In this document: positions 8,759 through 17,226 of the stretch, piece by piece
Layout: each line of letters starts with the position of its first letter
Numbering within the stretch: the stretch's first letter is position 1
Source of the DNA: Ruminococcus flavefaciens
GTDB taxonomy: Bacteria; Bacillota; Clostridia; Oscillospirales; Ruminococcaceae
DNA length: 35,427 bases
NCBI GenBank assembly: GCA_023663905.1
Contig: JAMPGO010000011.1
Coordinates: 1 to 35,427, forward strand
Reading direction: 5' to 3'
Notes under the pieces: model-generated
The model's database searches: none
What the model saw: the letters and a program-made list of their open reading frames with translations, nothing else
What the model was told of the DNA's origin: nothing
Translations under genes and position numbers: made by a program

Positions 8759-9991
8759 ATGAGATTAGAAGATGCTGAAGTTATTCTCAGACAGCACGGT
8801 CAGGAACACCTGCTTGCTTATTATGACGAGCTTAGCGGACAGGAACAGGCGGATTTGCTCAGTCAGATTGAAAAGCTTGATTTTTCGCTTCTGGACAGTC
8901 TTAAACCTGAAAACACCGCTTCTGCGAAGAGAGGAAAAGTTGAACCGCTTACCGAAGCTGTAACTGCCGTTGATATTGCGAAGAACATCGGGGAATACAC
9001 GGAAATCGGTATTGAGGCACTCAGAAACGGCAAGGTTGCTGCGGTACTTCTTGCAGGCGGTCAGGGTACTCGCCTTGGATTCGACAAGCCGAAGGGGATG
9101 TTCAACATCGGCGTAAACAGGGAACTTTATATCTTTGAATGCCTTATCAATAACCTTATGGAAGTTGTGAAAACGGTCGGCAAGTGGATTCCTCTGCTGA
9201 TTATGACGAGCGAGAAGAATAACGACGAGACTGTGAATTTTCTGAGAGAGAAGAACTTTTTCGGCTATAACAGCGAGTATATCAGCTTTTTTGTGCAGGA
9301 TATGGCGCCCTCTGTCGATTTCAACGGCAGAATTTATCTTGAGGAAAAATCGAAGATTTCGCTTTCGCCGAACGGTAACGGCGGTTGGTTCTCGTCAATC
9401 GTCAGGGCAGGGCTTCTTGACAAGCTGAAATCGGGCGGAGTTGAATGGCTGAACGTCTTTTCCGTTGACAATGTTCTCCAGAAGATTGCCGACCCTGCCT
9501 TTATCGGAGCTGTTATAAAGTCGGGCAGTCAGTCGGGAAGCAAGGTTGTTGCAAAGGCTAATCCCGAAGAGCGTGTGGGTGCGATGTGCCTCGAAAACGG
9601 TATGCCCTCGATTATCGAGTATTACGAGCTTACCGAGGAAATGGCTAACCAGCGACTCAGCGACGGCGAACTTGCTTACAGGTTCGGAGTTACGCTCAAC
9701 TATCTTTTCAGAATGGACAAGCTGGAGGAAATCAACAACAACAAGCTGTCCGTCCATATCGTCAGGAAGAAAATCCCGTATATTGACGAAAACGGCTGTA
9801 AAATCGCTCCGGAAGAGCCGAACGGCTATAAATTTGAACTGCTTATTCTCGATATGATTCATATGTACGACAGCTGTCTGCCGTATGAGGTCGTGCGCAG
9901 AAAAGAGTTTGCGCCTGTCAAGAATGCCAGCGGTGTTGATTCGATTGATACGGCGAGAGAGCTTCTCACAGAAAACGGAGTTGCAATATAG
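8759..9991 (+). CDS. UTP-dependent sugar-1-phosphate uridylyltransferase (UDPGP family)
   Basis: 410 residues of the eukaryotic-type UDPGP/UAP1 family (PF01704), not the GalU type. The nucleotide-binding signature LAGGQGTRLGFDKPKGMF is at 98-115, as in UDP-N-acetylhexosamine pyrophosphorylases. It activates glucose-1-phosphate or GlcNAc-1-phosphate with UTP to give the UDP-sugar; the motif cannot decide between the two. The N-terminal 75 residues form a helical leader as in the AGX/UAP proteins. It has its own promoter and an AGGAG site; a hairpin follows the stop codon. Confidence 0.85.
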   Translation: MRLEDAEVILRQHGQEHLLAYYDELSGQEQADLLSQIEKLDFSLLDSLKPENTASAKRGKVEPLTEAVTAVDIAKNIGEYTEIGIEALRNGKVAAVLLAGGQGTRLGFDKPKGMFNIGVNRELYIFECLINNLMEVVKTVGKWIPLLIMTSEKNNDETVNFLREKNFFGYNSEYISFFVQDMAPSVDFNGRIYLEEKSKISLSPNGNGGWFSSIVRAGLLDKLKSGGVEWLNVFSVDNVLQKIADPAFIGAVIKSGSQSGSKVVAKANPEERVGAMCLENGMPSIIEYYELTEEMANQRLSDGELAYRFGVTLNYLFRMDKLEEINNNKLSVHIVRKKIPYIDENGCKIAPEEPNGYKFELLILDMIHMYDSCLPYEVVRRKEFAPVKNASGVDSIDTARELLTENGVAI

Positions 9992-10002
9992 ATATTTAGT
10001 TA

Positions 10003-10024
10003 CAGCGGACTGAAAAGTCCGCTG
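10003..10024 (+). terminator. hairpin between pyrophosphorylase and ABC transporter genes
   Basis: A perfect 9-base stem, CAGCGGACT with AGTCCGCTG, around a GAAA loop. It is not followed by a real T-run, so it may be a weak terminator or an mRNA-stabilising hairpin rather than a full stop. Confidence 0.45.
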
Positions 10025-10043
10025 AATTTGTGCGAGGTAAAAA

Positions 10044-11765
10044 ATGAAGAGACTTTTAAAATTTTTAAAGAATTATAAAAAAGAACTGGTCTTAGGACCG
10101 TTTTTCAAGCTTCTTGAAGCAATTTTTGAACTCATCGTCCCTGTTGTTATGGCGAATATCATCGACAAGGGCATAGGCAATAACGACAGCGGTTATATTC
10201 TGCGGATGAGCGGTGTACTCGTCCTGCTTGGTGTGTGCGGACTTGGATTTGCCCTGACCTGCCAGTTTCTTGCGGCAAAGTGCGCCTACGGCTTCGGCAC
10301 GGAGCTGAGGGAAGCACTCTACAGGCATATAAATTCACTGTCGCACAGCAGTGTTGACAAAATCGGAACGGCTTCGCTCATAAACCGCCTTACGAACGAT
10401 TCCAATACCGTGCAGAACGGTGTTAATATGTTTATCAGGCTTGCAGTCCGTGCGCCGTTCCTTGTCATCGGTGCGGCTGTAATGGCGGTTACGATTGATT
10501 TGAAGCTGTCGCTGATATTTTTCATAGCAGCACCGCTGATTTCGGGGATTATATTCTTAATAATGCGGAAAACAATCCCGATGTACAAGAAAACCCAGCA
10601 GAAACTTGACCGTGCGGCACTTCTCACACGGGAAAACATCGAGGGAACACGTGTTATACGTGCTTTTTCACGTCAGCAGGAAGAAATAGACGAATTTAAC
10701 GAAGCTGTCGATGATATATCCGACTGCTCGATAGCTGTGGGAAAAATTTCCGCAATTCTCAATCCTGTTGCCTTTATGATTATGAATCTCGGTATAGTTG
10801 CGATTATCTGGTTCGGCGGAGTGCGTATTGACGCAGGAAATCTCACACAGGGCGAGCTGACGGCATTCACCAACTATATGACGCAGATTCTGCTTGCCCT
10901 TGTGGTACTTGCGAATCTTATTGTAACATTCACGAAGGCATTTGCTTCCGCTAACAGAGTGAGCGAAGTATTTGAGCTTCCGTCGGAGGAGAACGGCAGT
11001 GAAGTACCCGACCCGGCAAGCGAGAATATAATTGAGTTCAGAAATGTTTCTTTCCGTTACGACGGAGCAGGCGAAAATTCTGTTGACGGACTTTCATTCA
11101 CGCTGAAACGTGGCGAAATGCTGGGAATTATCGGCGGTACGGGAAGCGGTAAATCCACAACCGCCTCGCTTATTCCCTGCTTTTACCGTGCAACGTCGGG
11201 CGAAGTGATTGTTGCGGGCAGGAACGTCAACAACTGCGATATGGATTCTCTCCGCCGTATTATCGGCATAGTACCGCAGAAGGCAGTGCTTTTCACAGGT
11301 ACTGTGCGTGAGAATATGAAGTGGCGGAATGAAAACGCAACGGATGATGAAATAATATCGGCACTTAAAACCGCTCAGGCTTGGGAATTTGTTGAGAAAA
11401 TGCCCGACGGTCTCGATACGTACATTGCGCAGGGCGGAAAAAATCTCTCGGGCGGACAGAAACAGCGTATCTCCATTGCAAGGGCTTTGGTCGGCAAGCC
11501 CGAGATACTCATTCTTGACGACTCCACAAGTGCGCTGGACTATGCAACCGATTTGAAGCTCCGCAAGGCACTGCGGACTGATATGGCGGATACGACTGTG
11601 ATAATGATTTCACAGCGTACGACCTCGCTTAAAGATGCCGACAAGATTATTGTTATGGACGACGGTGCTTCCGTCGGAATCGGCACGCATAACGAACTGC
11701 TTGAAAACTGCGAGGTATACTATGAGATTTACAAATCGCAGATGAACGAAAAGGAGGGCGAATAA
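10044..11765 (+). CDS. heterodimeric ABC exporter, subunit with degenerate ATP site
   Basis: 573 residues: an exporter-type membrane domain (about 1-310, six TM segments) followed by an ATPase domain. Walker A GGTGSGKST is at 364-372, the Q-loop at PQKAVLF, a canonical LSGGQ signature at 468-472. The residue after the Walker B aspartate is D493 instead of the catalytic glutamate, and the switch histidine is replaced by Q524 (ISQRTTS). Those two changes mark the degenerate-site half of heterodimeric exporters such as TM287/288 or BmrCD. The partner gene starts one base after its stop. The substrate is unknown; drugs, peptides or lipids are typical for the group. Confidence 0.9.
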   Translation: MKRLLKFLKNYKKELVLGPFFKLLEAIFELIVPVVMANIIDKGIGNNDSGYILRMSGVLVLLGVCGLGFALTCQFLAAKCAYGFGTELREALYRHINSLSHSSVDKIGTASLINRLTNDSNTVQNGVNMFIRLAVRAPFLVIGAAVMAVTIDLKLSLIFFIAAPLISGIIFLIMRKTIPMYKKTQQKLDRAALLTRENIEGTRVIRAFSRQQEEIDEFNEAVDDISDCSIAVGKISAILNPVAFMIMNLGIVAIIWFGGVRIDAGNLTQGELTAFTNYMTQILLALVVLANLIVTFTKAFASANRVSEVFELPSEENGSEVPDPASENIIEFRNVSFRYDGAGENSVDGLSFTLKRGEMLGIIGGTGSGKSTTASLIPCFYRATSGEVIVAGRNVNNCDMDSLRRIIGIVPQKAVLFTGTVRENMKWRNENATDDEIISALKTAQAWEFVEKMPDGLDTYIAQGGKNLSGGQKQRISIARALVGKPEILILDDSTSALDYATDLKLRKALRTDMADTTVIMISQRTTSLKDADKIIVMDDGASVGIGTHNELLENCEVYYEIYKSQMNEKEGE

Positions 11766-11766
11766 G

Positions 11767-13506
11767 ATGACGAAAACTCTTATGAGGATTTTTTCCTATG
11801 CAAAGCCGTATGTTGTTTATTTTATTTTCACGGTTATTTTTGCATTTCTCGGCGTATCTCTTTCCCTGACCGTACCGGTATTTATCGGAAAAGCGGTTGA
11901 TGTCTGTATCGGAGCAGGGCAGGTTGATTTCAGCGAGCTTGCAAAAATCGCAGTAACGCTCGGAATCATCGTTATTGCAAGCGGACTTTTCCAGTGGCTT
12001 ATGAGTCTCTGCACGAATAAGTTAGCATTTTTAACAGTCCGTGATTTGCGTGCGGATGTATTCGAAAAACTGGAGCGTGTACCGCTTAAATATATTGACA
12101 AATCGACAAAGGGCGAACTGACAAGCCGTGTAATCAACGACATTGAAATCGTCTCGGACGGTCTTTTGCAGGGCTTCACGCAGTTTTTCAGCGGAATTAT
12201 TACAATACTCGGCACGCTTATCTTTATGATGTTTATCAACGTCAAGATTGCGGTTGTCGTCGTGATTCTCACTCCGCTTTCATTTCTGGCAGCCTCAAAA
12301 ATCACCAAGGCAACCCATAATTCGTACACGAAGCAGTCAAAAATGCGTGGCGATATGGTAAGTTTTGCGGAAGAAATGGCTGGAAATCAGAAGATTGTCA
12401 GGGCATTTGTTTACGACAAGCGTGCGGAAGAGCGGTTCAACGAAATCAACAGGCAGTACGGCGAAATCAGTGCGAAGGCGACGTTTTTCAGCTCGATGAC
12501 CAATCCTACCACACGATTTGTTAACGGTCTTATCTATGCCGCCGTCGGACTTATGGGTGCAATGGGCGCTATCGGTTCGTTCTCGTTTATCGGCAGGATG
12601 ACGGTCGGAAATCTTTCGAGCTTCCTTGCGTATTCAAACCAGTACACCAAGCCTTTCAATGAGATTTCGGGTGTTTTTGCGGAATTGCAGAACGCTGTTG
12701 CCTCAGCTCAGCGAGTATTCAACGTGCTTGACGAGGAAGAGGTGAGCGATGATTCCGATAAGGCTAAGCTGACGGACTGCAACGGCGAACTCAGCTTCAG
12801 GAACGTGTGCTTCTCGTATAATCCCGAAGTCAAGCTGATTCAGAATTTCAGCCTTGATGTAAAGTCGGGACAGCGTATTGCAATTGTCGGACCTACAGGC
12901 TGTGGAAAATCGACGATAATCAATCTGCTCCTGCGTTTTTATGATATAGACAGCGGTCAGATAAAGATTTCGGGTCACGATATTATGGACATAAGCCGTG
13001 ACAGTCTGCGGAATAATTTTGGTATGGTATTGCAGGAAACGTGGGTATTTACGGGAACGGTTGCGGAGAATATAAGCTATGGTATGCCCGAAGCGAGCCG
13101 TGAACAGATAATATCGGCGGCAAAGGCAGTCCACGCACACGGCTTTATAAAACGTCTGCCGAACGGTTACGATACGGTTATTTCAGAGGACAGCGGACTT
13201 TCTCAGGGTCAGAAACAGCTTATCTGTATCGCAAGAATAATGCTTATGAATCCGCCTATGCTGATTCTTGACGAGGCGACAAGCTCGATAGACCTGCGCA
13301 CGGAGCATAGAATACAGCGTGCATTCACGAAGCTTATGGAGGGCAAGACGAGCTTTATAATTGCCCACAGATTATCCACGATAAAAAATTCCGATGTGAT
13401 TCTTGTAATGAACAGCGGAAATATTATCGAGCAGGGCAGTCACAAGGAACTTATGGCTAAAGGCGGTTTCTATGCGGGACTTTACAACAGCCAGTTTGCT
13501 TCATAA
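11767..13506 (+). CDS. heterodimeric ABC exporter, catalytically complete subunit
   Basis: 579 residues: membrane domain (about 1-320) and ATPase domain. Walker A GPTGCGKS is at 375-382, the Q-loop at LQETWVF, Walker B with catalytic E503 in ILDEATSS, and switch H534 in IIAHRLST. Its signature is LSQGQ (478-482) instead of LSGGQ, as in the matching half of TM287/288-type exporters. Together with the upstream subunit this gives one active and one degenerate ATP site per dimer: this subunit's Walker motifs face the partner's normal LSGGQ. It is followed immediately by a terminator. Confidence 0.92.
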   Translation: MTKTLMRIFSYAKPYVVYFIFTVIFAFLGVSLSLTVPVFIGKAVDVCIGAGQVDFSELAKIAVTLGIIVIASGLFQWLMSLCTNKLAFLTVRDLRADVFEKLERVPLKYIDKSTKGELTSRVINDIEIVSDGLLQGFTQFFSGIITILGTLIFMMFINVKIAVVVVILTPLSFLAASKITKATHNSYTKQSKMRGDMVSFAEEMAGNQKIVRAFVYDKRAEERFNEINRQYGEISAKATFFSSMTNPTTRFVNGLIYAAVGLMGAMGAIGSFSFIGRMTVGNLSSFLAYSNQYTKPFNEISGVFAELQNAVASAQRVFNVLDEEEVSDDSDKAKLTDCNGELSFRNVCFSYNPEVKLIQNFSLDVKSGQRIAIVGPTGCGKSTIINLLLRFYDIDSGQIKISGHDIMDISRDSLRNNFGMVLQETWVFTGTVAENISYGMPEASREQIISAAKAVHAHGFIKRLPNGYDTVISEDSGLSQGQKQLICIARIMLMNPPMLILDEATSSIDLRTEHRIQRAFTKLMEGKTSFIIAHRLSTIKNSDVILVMNSGNIIEQGSHKELMAKGGFYAGLYNSQFAS

Positions 13507-13507
13507 A

Positions 13508-13546
13508 AAAAAATTCCCCTTTTATCGGCTGATAAAGGGGAATTTT
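13508..13546. terminator. bidirectional terminator between converging operons
   Basis: The left arm, an A-run leading into TTCCCC then TTT (about 13508-13522), pairs with AAAGGGGAA followed by a T-run (about 13534-13547). A-run on one side and T-run on the other make it usable from both strands. It sits between the stop of the ABC transporter gene (plus) and the stop of the AspT-like gene (minus). Confidence 0.88.
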
Positions 13547-13559
13547 TTGACATAATCCG

Positions 13560-14804
13560 TTATTTGAATATCAACAGCAGTACCTGCGAGACGATAACTA
13601 TTGAGATGAGGGCAACAGGATAAGTTGCGGCATAAGCGGAAGCAACGTTCTCTGTACCTGCTGTGCCGATGAGAGTACCGAGAGCAGGTGTGGAAGTCAT
13701 ACCGCCTGTGATTGAACCGAGGTTGTTGAGGAGGCTGAGCTTGAGGACGTACTTTGCAAAGAGGAAGCCGACAATCATCGGGATAATTGTCATAACAACA
13801 CCGTAGAGGAAGTAAACAGCCTTGAAGTACTGTACAAAGCTTGCACCGCCTGCGATACCTGCACCGATGAGGAAGAGAACGAGACCGAACTCACGGAAAA
13901 CCTTGAGGGTGTGGTCTTTCGGCATTACAGATATTGCACCGAAGTGGCTGAAATGACCAAAAACGAGTGAAACGAGAAGGCAACCGCCTGTTGTGGTGAG
14001 TGAGAAGTTGCCGAACTTGATTGAGCCGACGAAAATACCGAGGATTGCAGCGAGTGCGAAGGGCATAAATCCAAATTCGTCCATTTCAATGAGCTTGCCT
14101 GTGTATTTTTTCTTTGCAGAGCCTGAATCAGCAGAAACGAGCTTTTCACGCTCAACTTTCATATCAGCCTTCATAAATTTCGGGATGAGCTGTACAAAGA
14201 GTACAACACCGATTACACCGAAGAGGTAAGCGATACCGTGACCGACTGTTACCAAATCCTCAAGCTCCGTACCGTTTCCACGGCTTGCAACAGTAGCCTT
14301 TGCTGCGGAGAATGCAGGTGTACTTGTGAGTGAGCCGGAGAGAAGACCTACGAGCATTGAAGCGCTCTCTTCTCTTGTGCTTTCGGGTGAAACCGCACCG
14401 TCAATGAGAATACATCCACCGCAGGCAAGTCCGCCCGAGATGATAACGACGAGAGCGATGAGTACATAGGATTTGAAATTCTTCTTGAAGTTGCCGAAGA
14501 AGTTAGGACCTGCGATGAATCCGACGGACGTTACGAAGAGTATCAGACCGATATTTTCAACAACTTTGAGTGCGTTTTTGACGTAAGTAGCGTCGCCGAC
14601 CATAAGATTATCGCCGAGATTATCATAGAAGAAACAGCCGTAGAGAAGTGCGACGATGAAAACACCTGCTGTTCCGAGCGAAACACCTTTAATGGTAACT
14701 CTTCCAAGAATGTAGCCTACTGCTGTTACGAGAAAAACAGTAAACACCAAAAAAGTAATCGATGTAATTGAGATGGAGAAGTCTCCGATGTTAATTAAAT
14801 CCAT
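13560..14804 (-). CDS. AspT/YidE-family anion carrier, candidate succinate exporter
   Basis: 414 residues, two repeated membrane domains of the aspartate-alanine antiporter type. The first repeat holds GLLSGSLTSTPAFSAAKA and GHGIAYLFGVIGVVLF; the second holds GSITGGMTSTPALGTLIGT near the C-terminus. The usual cytosolic RCK/TrkA-C domains between the repeats in YidE and YbjL are absent; only a short charged linker (about residues 210-240) remains. Members exchange or export carboxylates such as aspartate and, in other bacteria, succinate. As the last gene after the fumarate reductase genes, succinate export is an attractive role, but that is inference. Start at 14804 with AGGAAAGG upstream. 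Confidence 0.8.
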   Translation of the reverse strand: MDLINIGDFSISITSITFLVFTVFLVTAVGYILGRVTIKGVSLGTAGVFIVALLYGCFFYDNLGDNLMVGDATYVKNALKVVENIGLILFVTSVGFIAGPNFFGNFKKNFKSYVLIALVVIISGGLACGGCILIDGAVSPESTREESASMLVGLLSGSLTSTPAFSAAKATVASRGNGTELEDLVTVGHGIAYLFGVIGVVLFVQLIPKFMKADMKVEREKLVSADSGSAKKKYTGKLIEMDEFGFMPFALAAILGIFVGSIKFGNFSLTTTGGCLLVSLVFGHFSHFGAISVMPKDHTLKVFREFGLVLFLIGAGIAGGASFVQYFKAVYFLYGVVMTIIPMIVGFLFAKYVLKLSLLNNLGSITGGMTSTPALGTLIGTAGTENVASAYAATYPVALISIVIVSQVLLLIFK

Positions 14805-14868
14805 AATTATTTTTACCTTTCCTCAAATTTTTGTACAATTTAGCGAAATGCCTTTTCACACAAATCGA

Positions 14869-14885
14869 CGGACAATGAATGTCCG
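14869..14885 (-). other. small hairpin between flavoprotein and carrier genes
   Basis: CGGACA with TGTCCG around a five-base loop, in the 111-base gap before the carrier gene. There is no T-run, so I do not call it a terminator. It could be an mRNA processing or stability element. I found no convincing promoter in the gap. Confidence 0.35.
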
Positions 14886-14915
14886 CCGAATTTATGTTTA
14901 TTGATTCAACTGAAA

Positions 14916-16520
14916 TTACTTAGCCTTTCTTGCATAGTGCGGAAGAAGCATAGGTGAAACAGTATCGTTGGAAATTCCAGCCTCAGCGAGTTCGCTGTTG
15001 TACTTCTCGATATGCTCAAGAGTAAGCTTTTCGGGAACGTTTGTTTCCTTAGCCTTGGCAGCAGCGCTCTTACCTGCGTCACGACCGAAAACAATAACAT
15101 CGAGGAGCGAGTTGCCCATAAGTCTGTTTCTGCCGTGGATACCTCCTGCAACCTCACCTGCGGCAAAGAGATTCTCAACGTCTGTCGAGCAGTCAACGCT
15201 GATATTAAGACCGCCGTTCTGGTAGTGAAGAGTAGGATAAACGAGGATAGGTTCTTTGCGGATATCAATGCCGTACTTGCCGAACATACGCATCATAGCA
15301 GGGATTCTCTTTTCGATAGTACCCTCGCCGTGGATAAGCTCAATCATAGGAGTATCGAGCCATACAGCCTTGCCGAGATGAGTTTCAATACCCTTGTCTC
15401 TTGCAGTACACTCACGGATGATAGAAGAAGCAGTTACGTCACGTGTTTCGAGCGGATTCATAAATACTTCGCCGTCGATATTAACGAGCTTTGCGCCGAG
15501 CGAACGAACCTTTTCAGTAACGAGTGCGCCGAAAATCTGTTCGGGATAGCCTGTTCCTGTCGGGTGATACTGGAGAGTATCAGCGTAGAGAAGTCTTGCG
15601 CCGACTCTGTAGCCGAGAATAAGACCGTCAGCGGTTGCGCCGTAGTGGTTGGAAGTCGGGAAGCCCTGATAGTGAAGTCTGCCAGCACCGCCTGTAGCGA
15701 TAACAACAGTCTTGGCACGTGCAACCATAAGCTCCTTTGTTTCCATATTCATAAGAACAGCACCGCCTGCCTTGCCGTTTTCGTCAAGGATAATTTCAAC
15801 AGCAGCTGTGAAATCGATTACGGGAATACCACGGTTGAGAACCTCGTCACGGAGAGTACGCATAATTTCAGCGCCTGAATAGTCCTTTGCAGCGTGCATT
15901 CTCTTGCGTGAAGTACCACCGCCGTGAGTTGTAACCATTGTGCCGTCAGCTTCCTTGTCGAACTCAACACCGAGCTTGTTGAGCCACTGAATAGCGGCAG
16001 GAGCTTTTGTAACAAGGTTCTTTACAAGCTCAGGCTTTGCGGCGAAGTGACCACCGCCGAAAGCGTCGATGTAGTGAATAGCAGGGGAATCGTTCGGCTT
16101 GTCAGCTGCCTGAATACCGCCCTCAGCCATCATTGTGTTAGCGTCGCCTATACGGAGCTTTGTAACAATCATAGCCTTTACGCCAGCTTCGTCAGCCTCG
16201 ATTGCAGCGGAAGCACCTGCACCGCCGCCGCCGATAATAAGAACGTCTGTATCATAGTCGGGATTGCTTAAATCAACATCGCCTGCGCTGATACGGCTCT
16301 TGCCCTGTAAAAGCTCAGCAAGCTGTGTGGGAACTTTTTCGCCCTTGTTTACACCTGCGGAAAGAACAGTGAACTGGTCCTGTCTGTAGTCGGGGTGAAA
16401 TTCAGCAAGAAGAGCTTCCTTTTCGTCAGCAGTCATTCTTCTTGGCTCGAGCTTGGCATTATATTCTCTCTTTTCAGCAACAATCTTTGCAAGCTCGTTA
16501 AGCTTATCAATTTTATACAT
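14916..16520 (-). CDS. soluble fumarate reductase/succinate dehydrogenase flavoprotein subunit
   Basis: 534 residues. After an unusual N-terminal extension of about 90 residues comes the FAD Rossmann motif GGGGAG (97-102). All fumarate-site residues can be matched to E. coli FrdA by motif: H319 in QYHPTG, T335-E336, the proton-donor arginine R360 in TRDV, H432 in LHYQNGG, and R466 in HGRNRLMGNS. The histidine that binds FAD covalently in FrdA/SdhA is replaced by N128 in the MAEGG segment, so the FAD is probably non-covalent. The C-terminal helical domain is short. L-aspartate oxidase (NadB) is the nearest confusable family, but pairing with the iron-sulfur gene upstream argues for fumarate reductase. 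Best current names: FrdA-like or TfrA-like. Confidence 0.87.
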   Translation of the reverse strand: MYKIDKLNELAKIVAEKREYNAKLEPRRMTADEKEALLAEFHPDYRQDQFTVLSAGVNKGEKVPTQLAELLQGKSRISAGDVDLSNPDYDTDVLIIGGGGAGASAAIEADEAGVKAMIVTKLRIGDANTMMAEGGIQAADKPNDSPAIHYIDAFGGGHFAAKPELVKNLVTKAPAAIQWLNKLGVEFDKEADGTMVTTHGGGTSRKRMHAAKDYSGAEIMRTLRDEVLNRGIPVIDFTAAVEIILDENGKAGGAVLMNMETKELMVARAKTVVIATGGAGRLHYQGFPTSNHYGATADGLILGYRVGARLLYADTLQYHPTGTGYPEQIFGALVTEKVRSLGAKLVNIDGEVFMNPLETRDVTASSIIRECTARDKGIETHLGKAVWLDTPMIELIHGEGTIEKRIPAMMRMFGKYGIDIRKEPILVYPTLHYQNGGLNISVDCSTDVENLFAAGEVAGGIHGRNRLMGNSLLDVIVFGRDAGKSAAAKAKETNVPEKLTLEHIEKYNSELAEAGISNDTVSPMLLPHYARKAK

Positions 16521-16532
16521 TTCTGCTCCTCC

Positions 16533-17210
16533 TTACTTCTCTATCTCACGTGTATTGTAAAGCTCTTTGATTTCCTCAATGGGCTTCTGCATTAAATCCT
16601 CGATGAGCTTGTCAAAAGTACCCTCGTTAATCTCGTTTACACGGTCAGCAAGATGTCCGCACTCAGGAGCGATATACTTACCGTTGAGACGGCGAGCAAG
16701 CATAGCAACCTGCGGGTGAGAGATTCCTGCGGGACAGCGTGAGGAGCATACTCCGCACATAACGCAGTCGAAGCTTAATTCAGCGCACTTGTCGTATTCG
16801 CCTCTCTGAGCGTGTGCGATATACTGCATAACGTTGAGTTCCTGTGTGCAGGCTTTTGTGCAAGCATTACAGCCGATACAAGCGTAGATTTCAGGATATA
16901 ACTGCATCATAATCTGGTCGTGAGGCTTGATTTCGTTGATGTTGTAAACCTGTTTTACGAGCGGGAAGAAGGGGAGAGTAGCAACGTACATACCTTCCTG
17001 AACTTCTGTCTGGCAGGCGAGACAAGCGTGAAGCTCCTGCTTATCCTTGATTCTGTAGATAGTTGCACACGCACCGCAGAAACCGTTACGGCATCCACAG
17101 CCACGTACAAGCTCATAGCCGGCATATTCCATAGCTGTCATAATTGTAAGACCTGCCGGCACCTGATATTTCTTGCCGAACAGATAAACATTAATCATAT
17201 TATTATCCAT
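16533..17210 (-). CDS. fumarate reductase iron-sulfur subunit with one [2Fe-2S] and two [4Fe-4S] sites
   Basis: 225 residues from the ATG at 17210, which has AAAGGAG nine bases upstream; the longer frame from 17261 would overlap the previous gene and lacks such a site. The N-terminal part is an SdhB/FrdB-like ferredoxin domain with C40, C45, C48 and C63. The C-terminal part has CIGCNACTKAC (111-121) and CVMCGVCSSRCP (149-160), two full [4Fe-4S] patterns rather than the [4Fe-4S] plus [3Fe-4S] of membrane FrdB. This resembles the N-terminal two thirds of archaeal thiol:fumarate reductase TfrB, without its CCG domains. It should pass electrons to the flavoprotein encoded 12 bases downstream. No FrdC/FrdD anchor gene is nearby. 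Confidence 0.87.
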   Translation of the reverse strand: MDNNMINVYLFGKKYQVPAGLTIMTAMEYAGYELVRGCGCRNGFCGACATIYRIKDKQELHACLACQTEVQEGMYVATLPFFPLVKQVYNINEIKPHDQIMMQLYPEIYACIGCNACTKACTQELNVMQYIAHAQRGEYDKCAELSFDCVMCGVCSSRCPAGISHPQVAMLARRLNGKYIAPECGHLADRVNEINEGTFDKLIEDLMQKPIEEIKELYNTREIEK

Positions 17211-17226
17211 TGCTTTTAACTCCTTT

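Noticed and set aside
14805-14915. Possible promoter or Rex site in front of the AspT-like carrier gene
   Set aside because: A TGTGAAA...TTTCGC stretch resembles a Rex half-site pair, but spacing and the second half do not fit, and no good -10/-35 pair is present.
15012-15878. Plus-strand open frame of 288 codons opposite the fumarate reductase flavoprotein gene
   Set aside because: It is antisense to a protein with clear catalytic motifs, shows no recognisable domain and has an odd composition rich in Ser/Cys/Asn. Treated as a shadow frame.
14916-16520. L-aspartate oxidase (NadB) as identity of the flavoprotein
   Set aside because: NadB shares the active-site residues and non-covalent FAD, but no nadA or nadC is nearby, and an FrdB-type iron-sulfur gene is directly linked.
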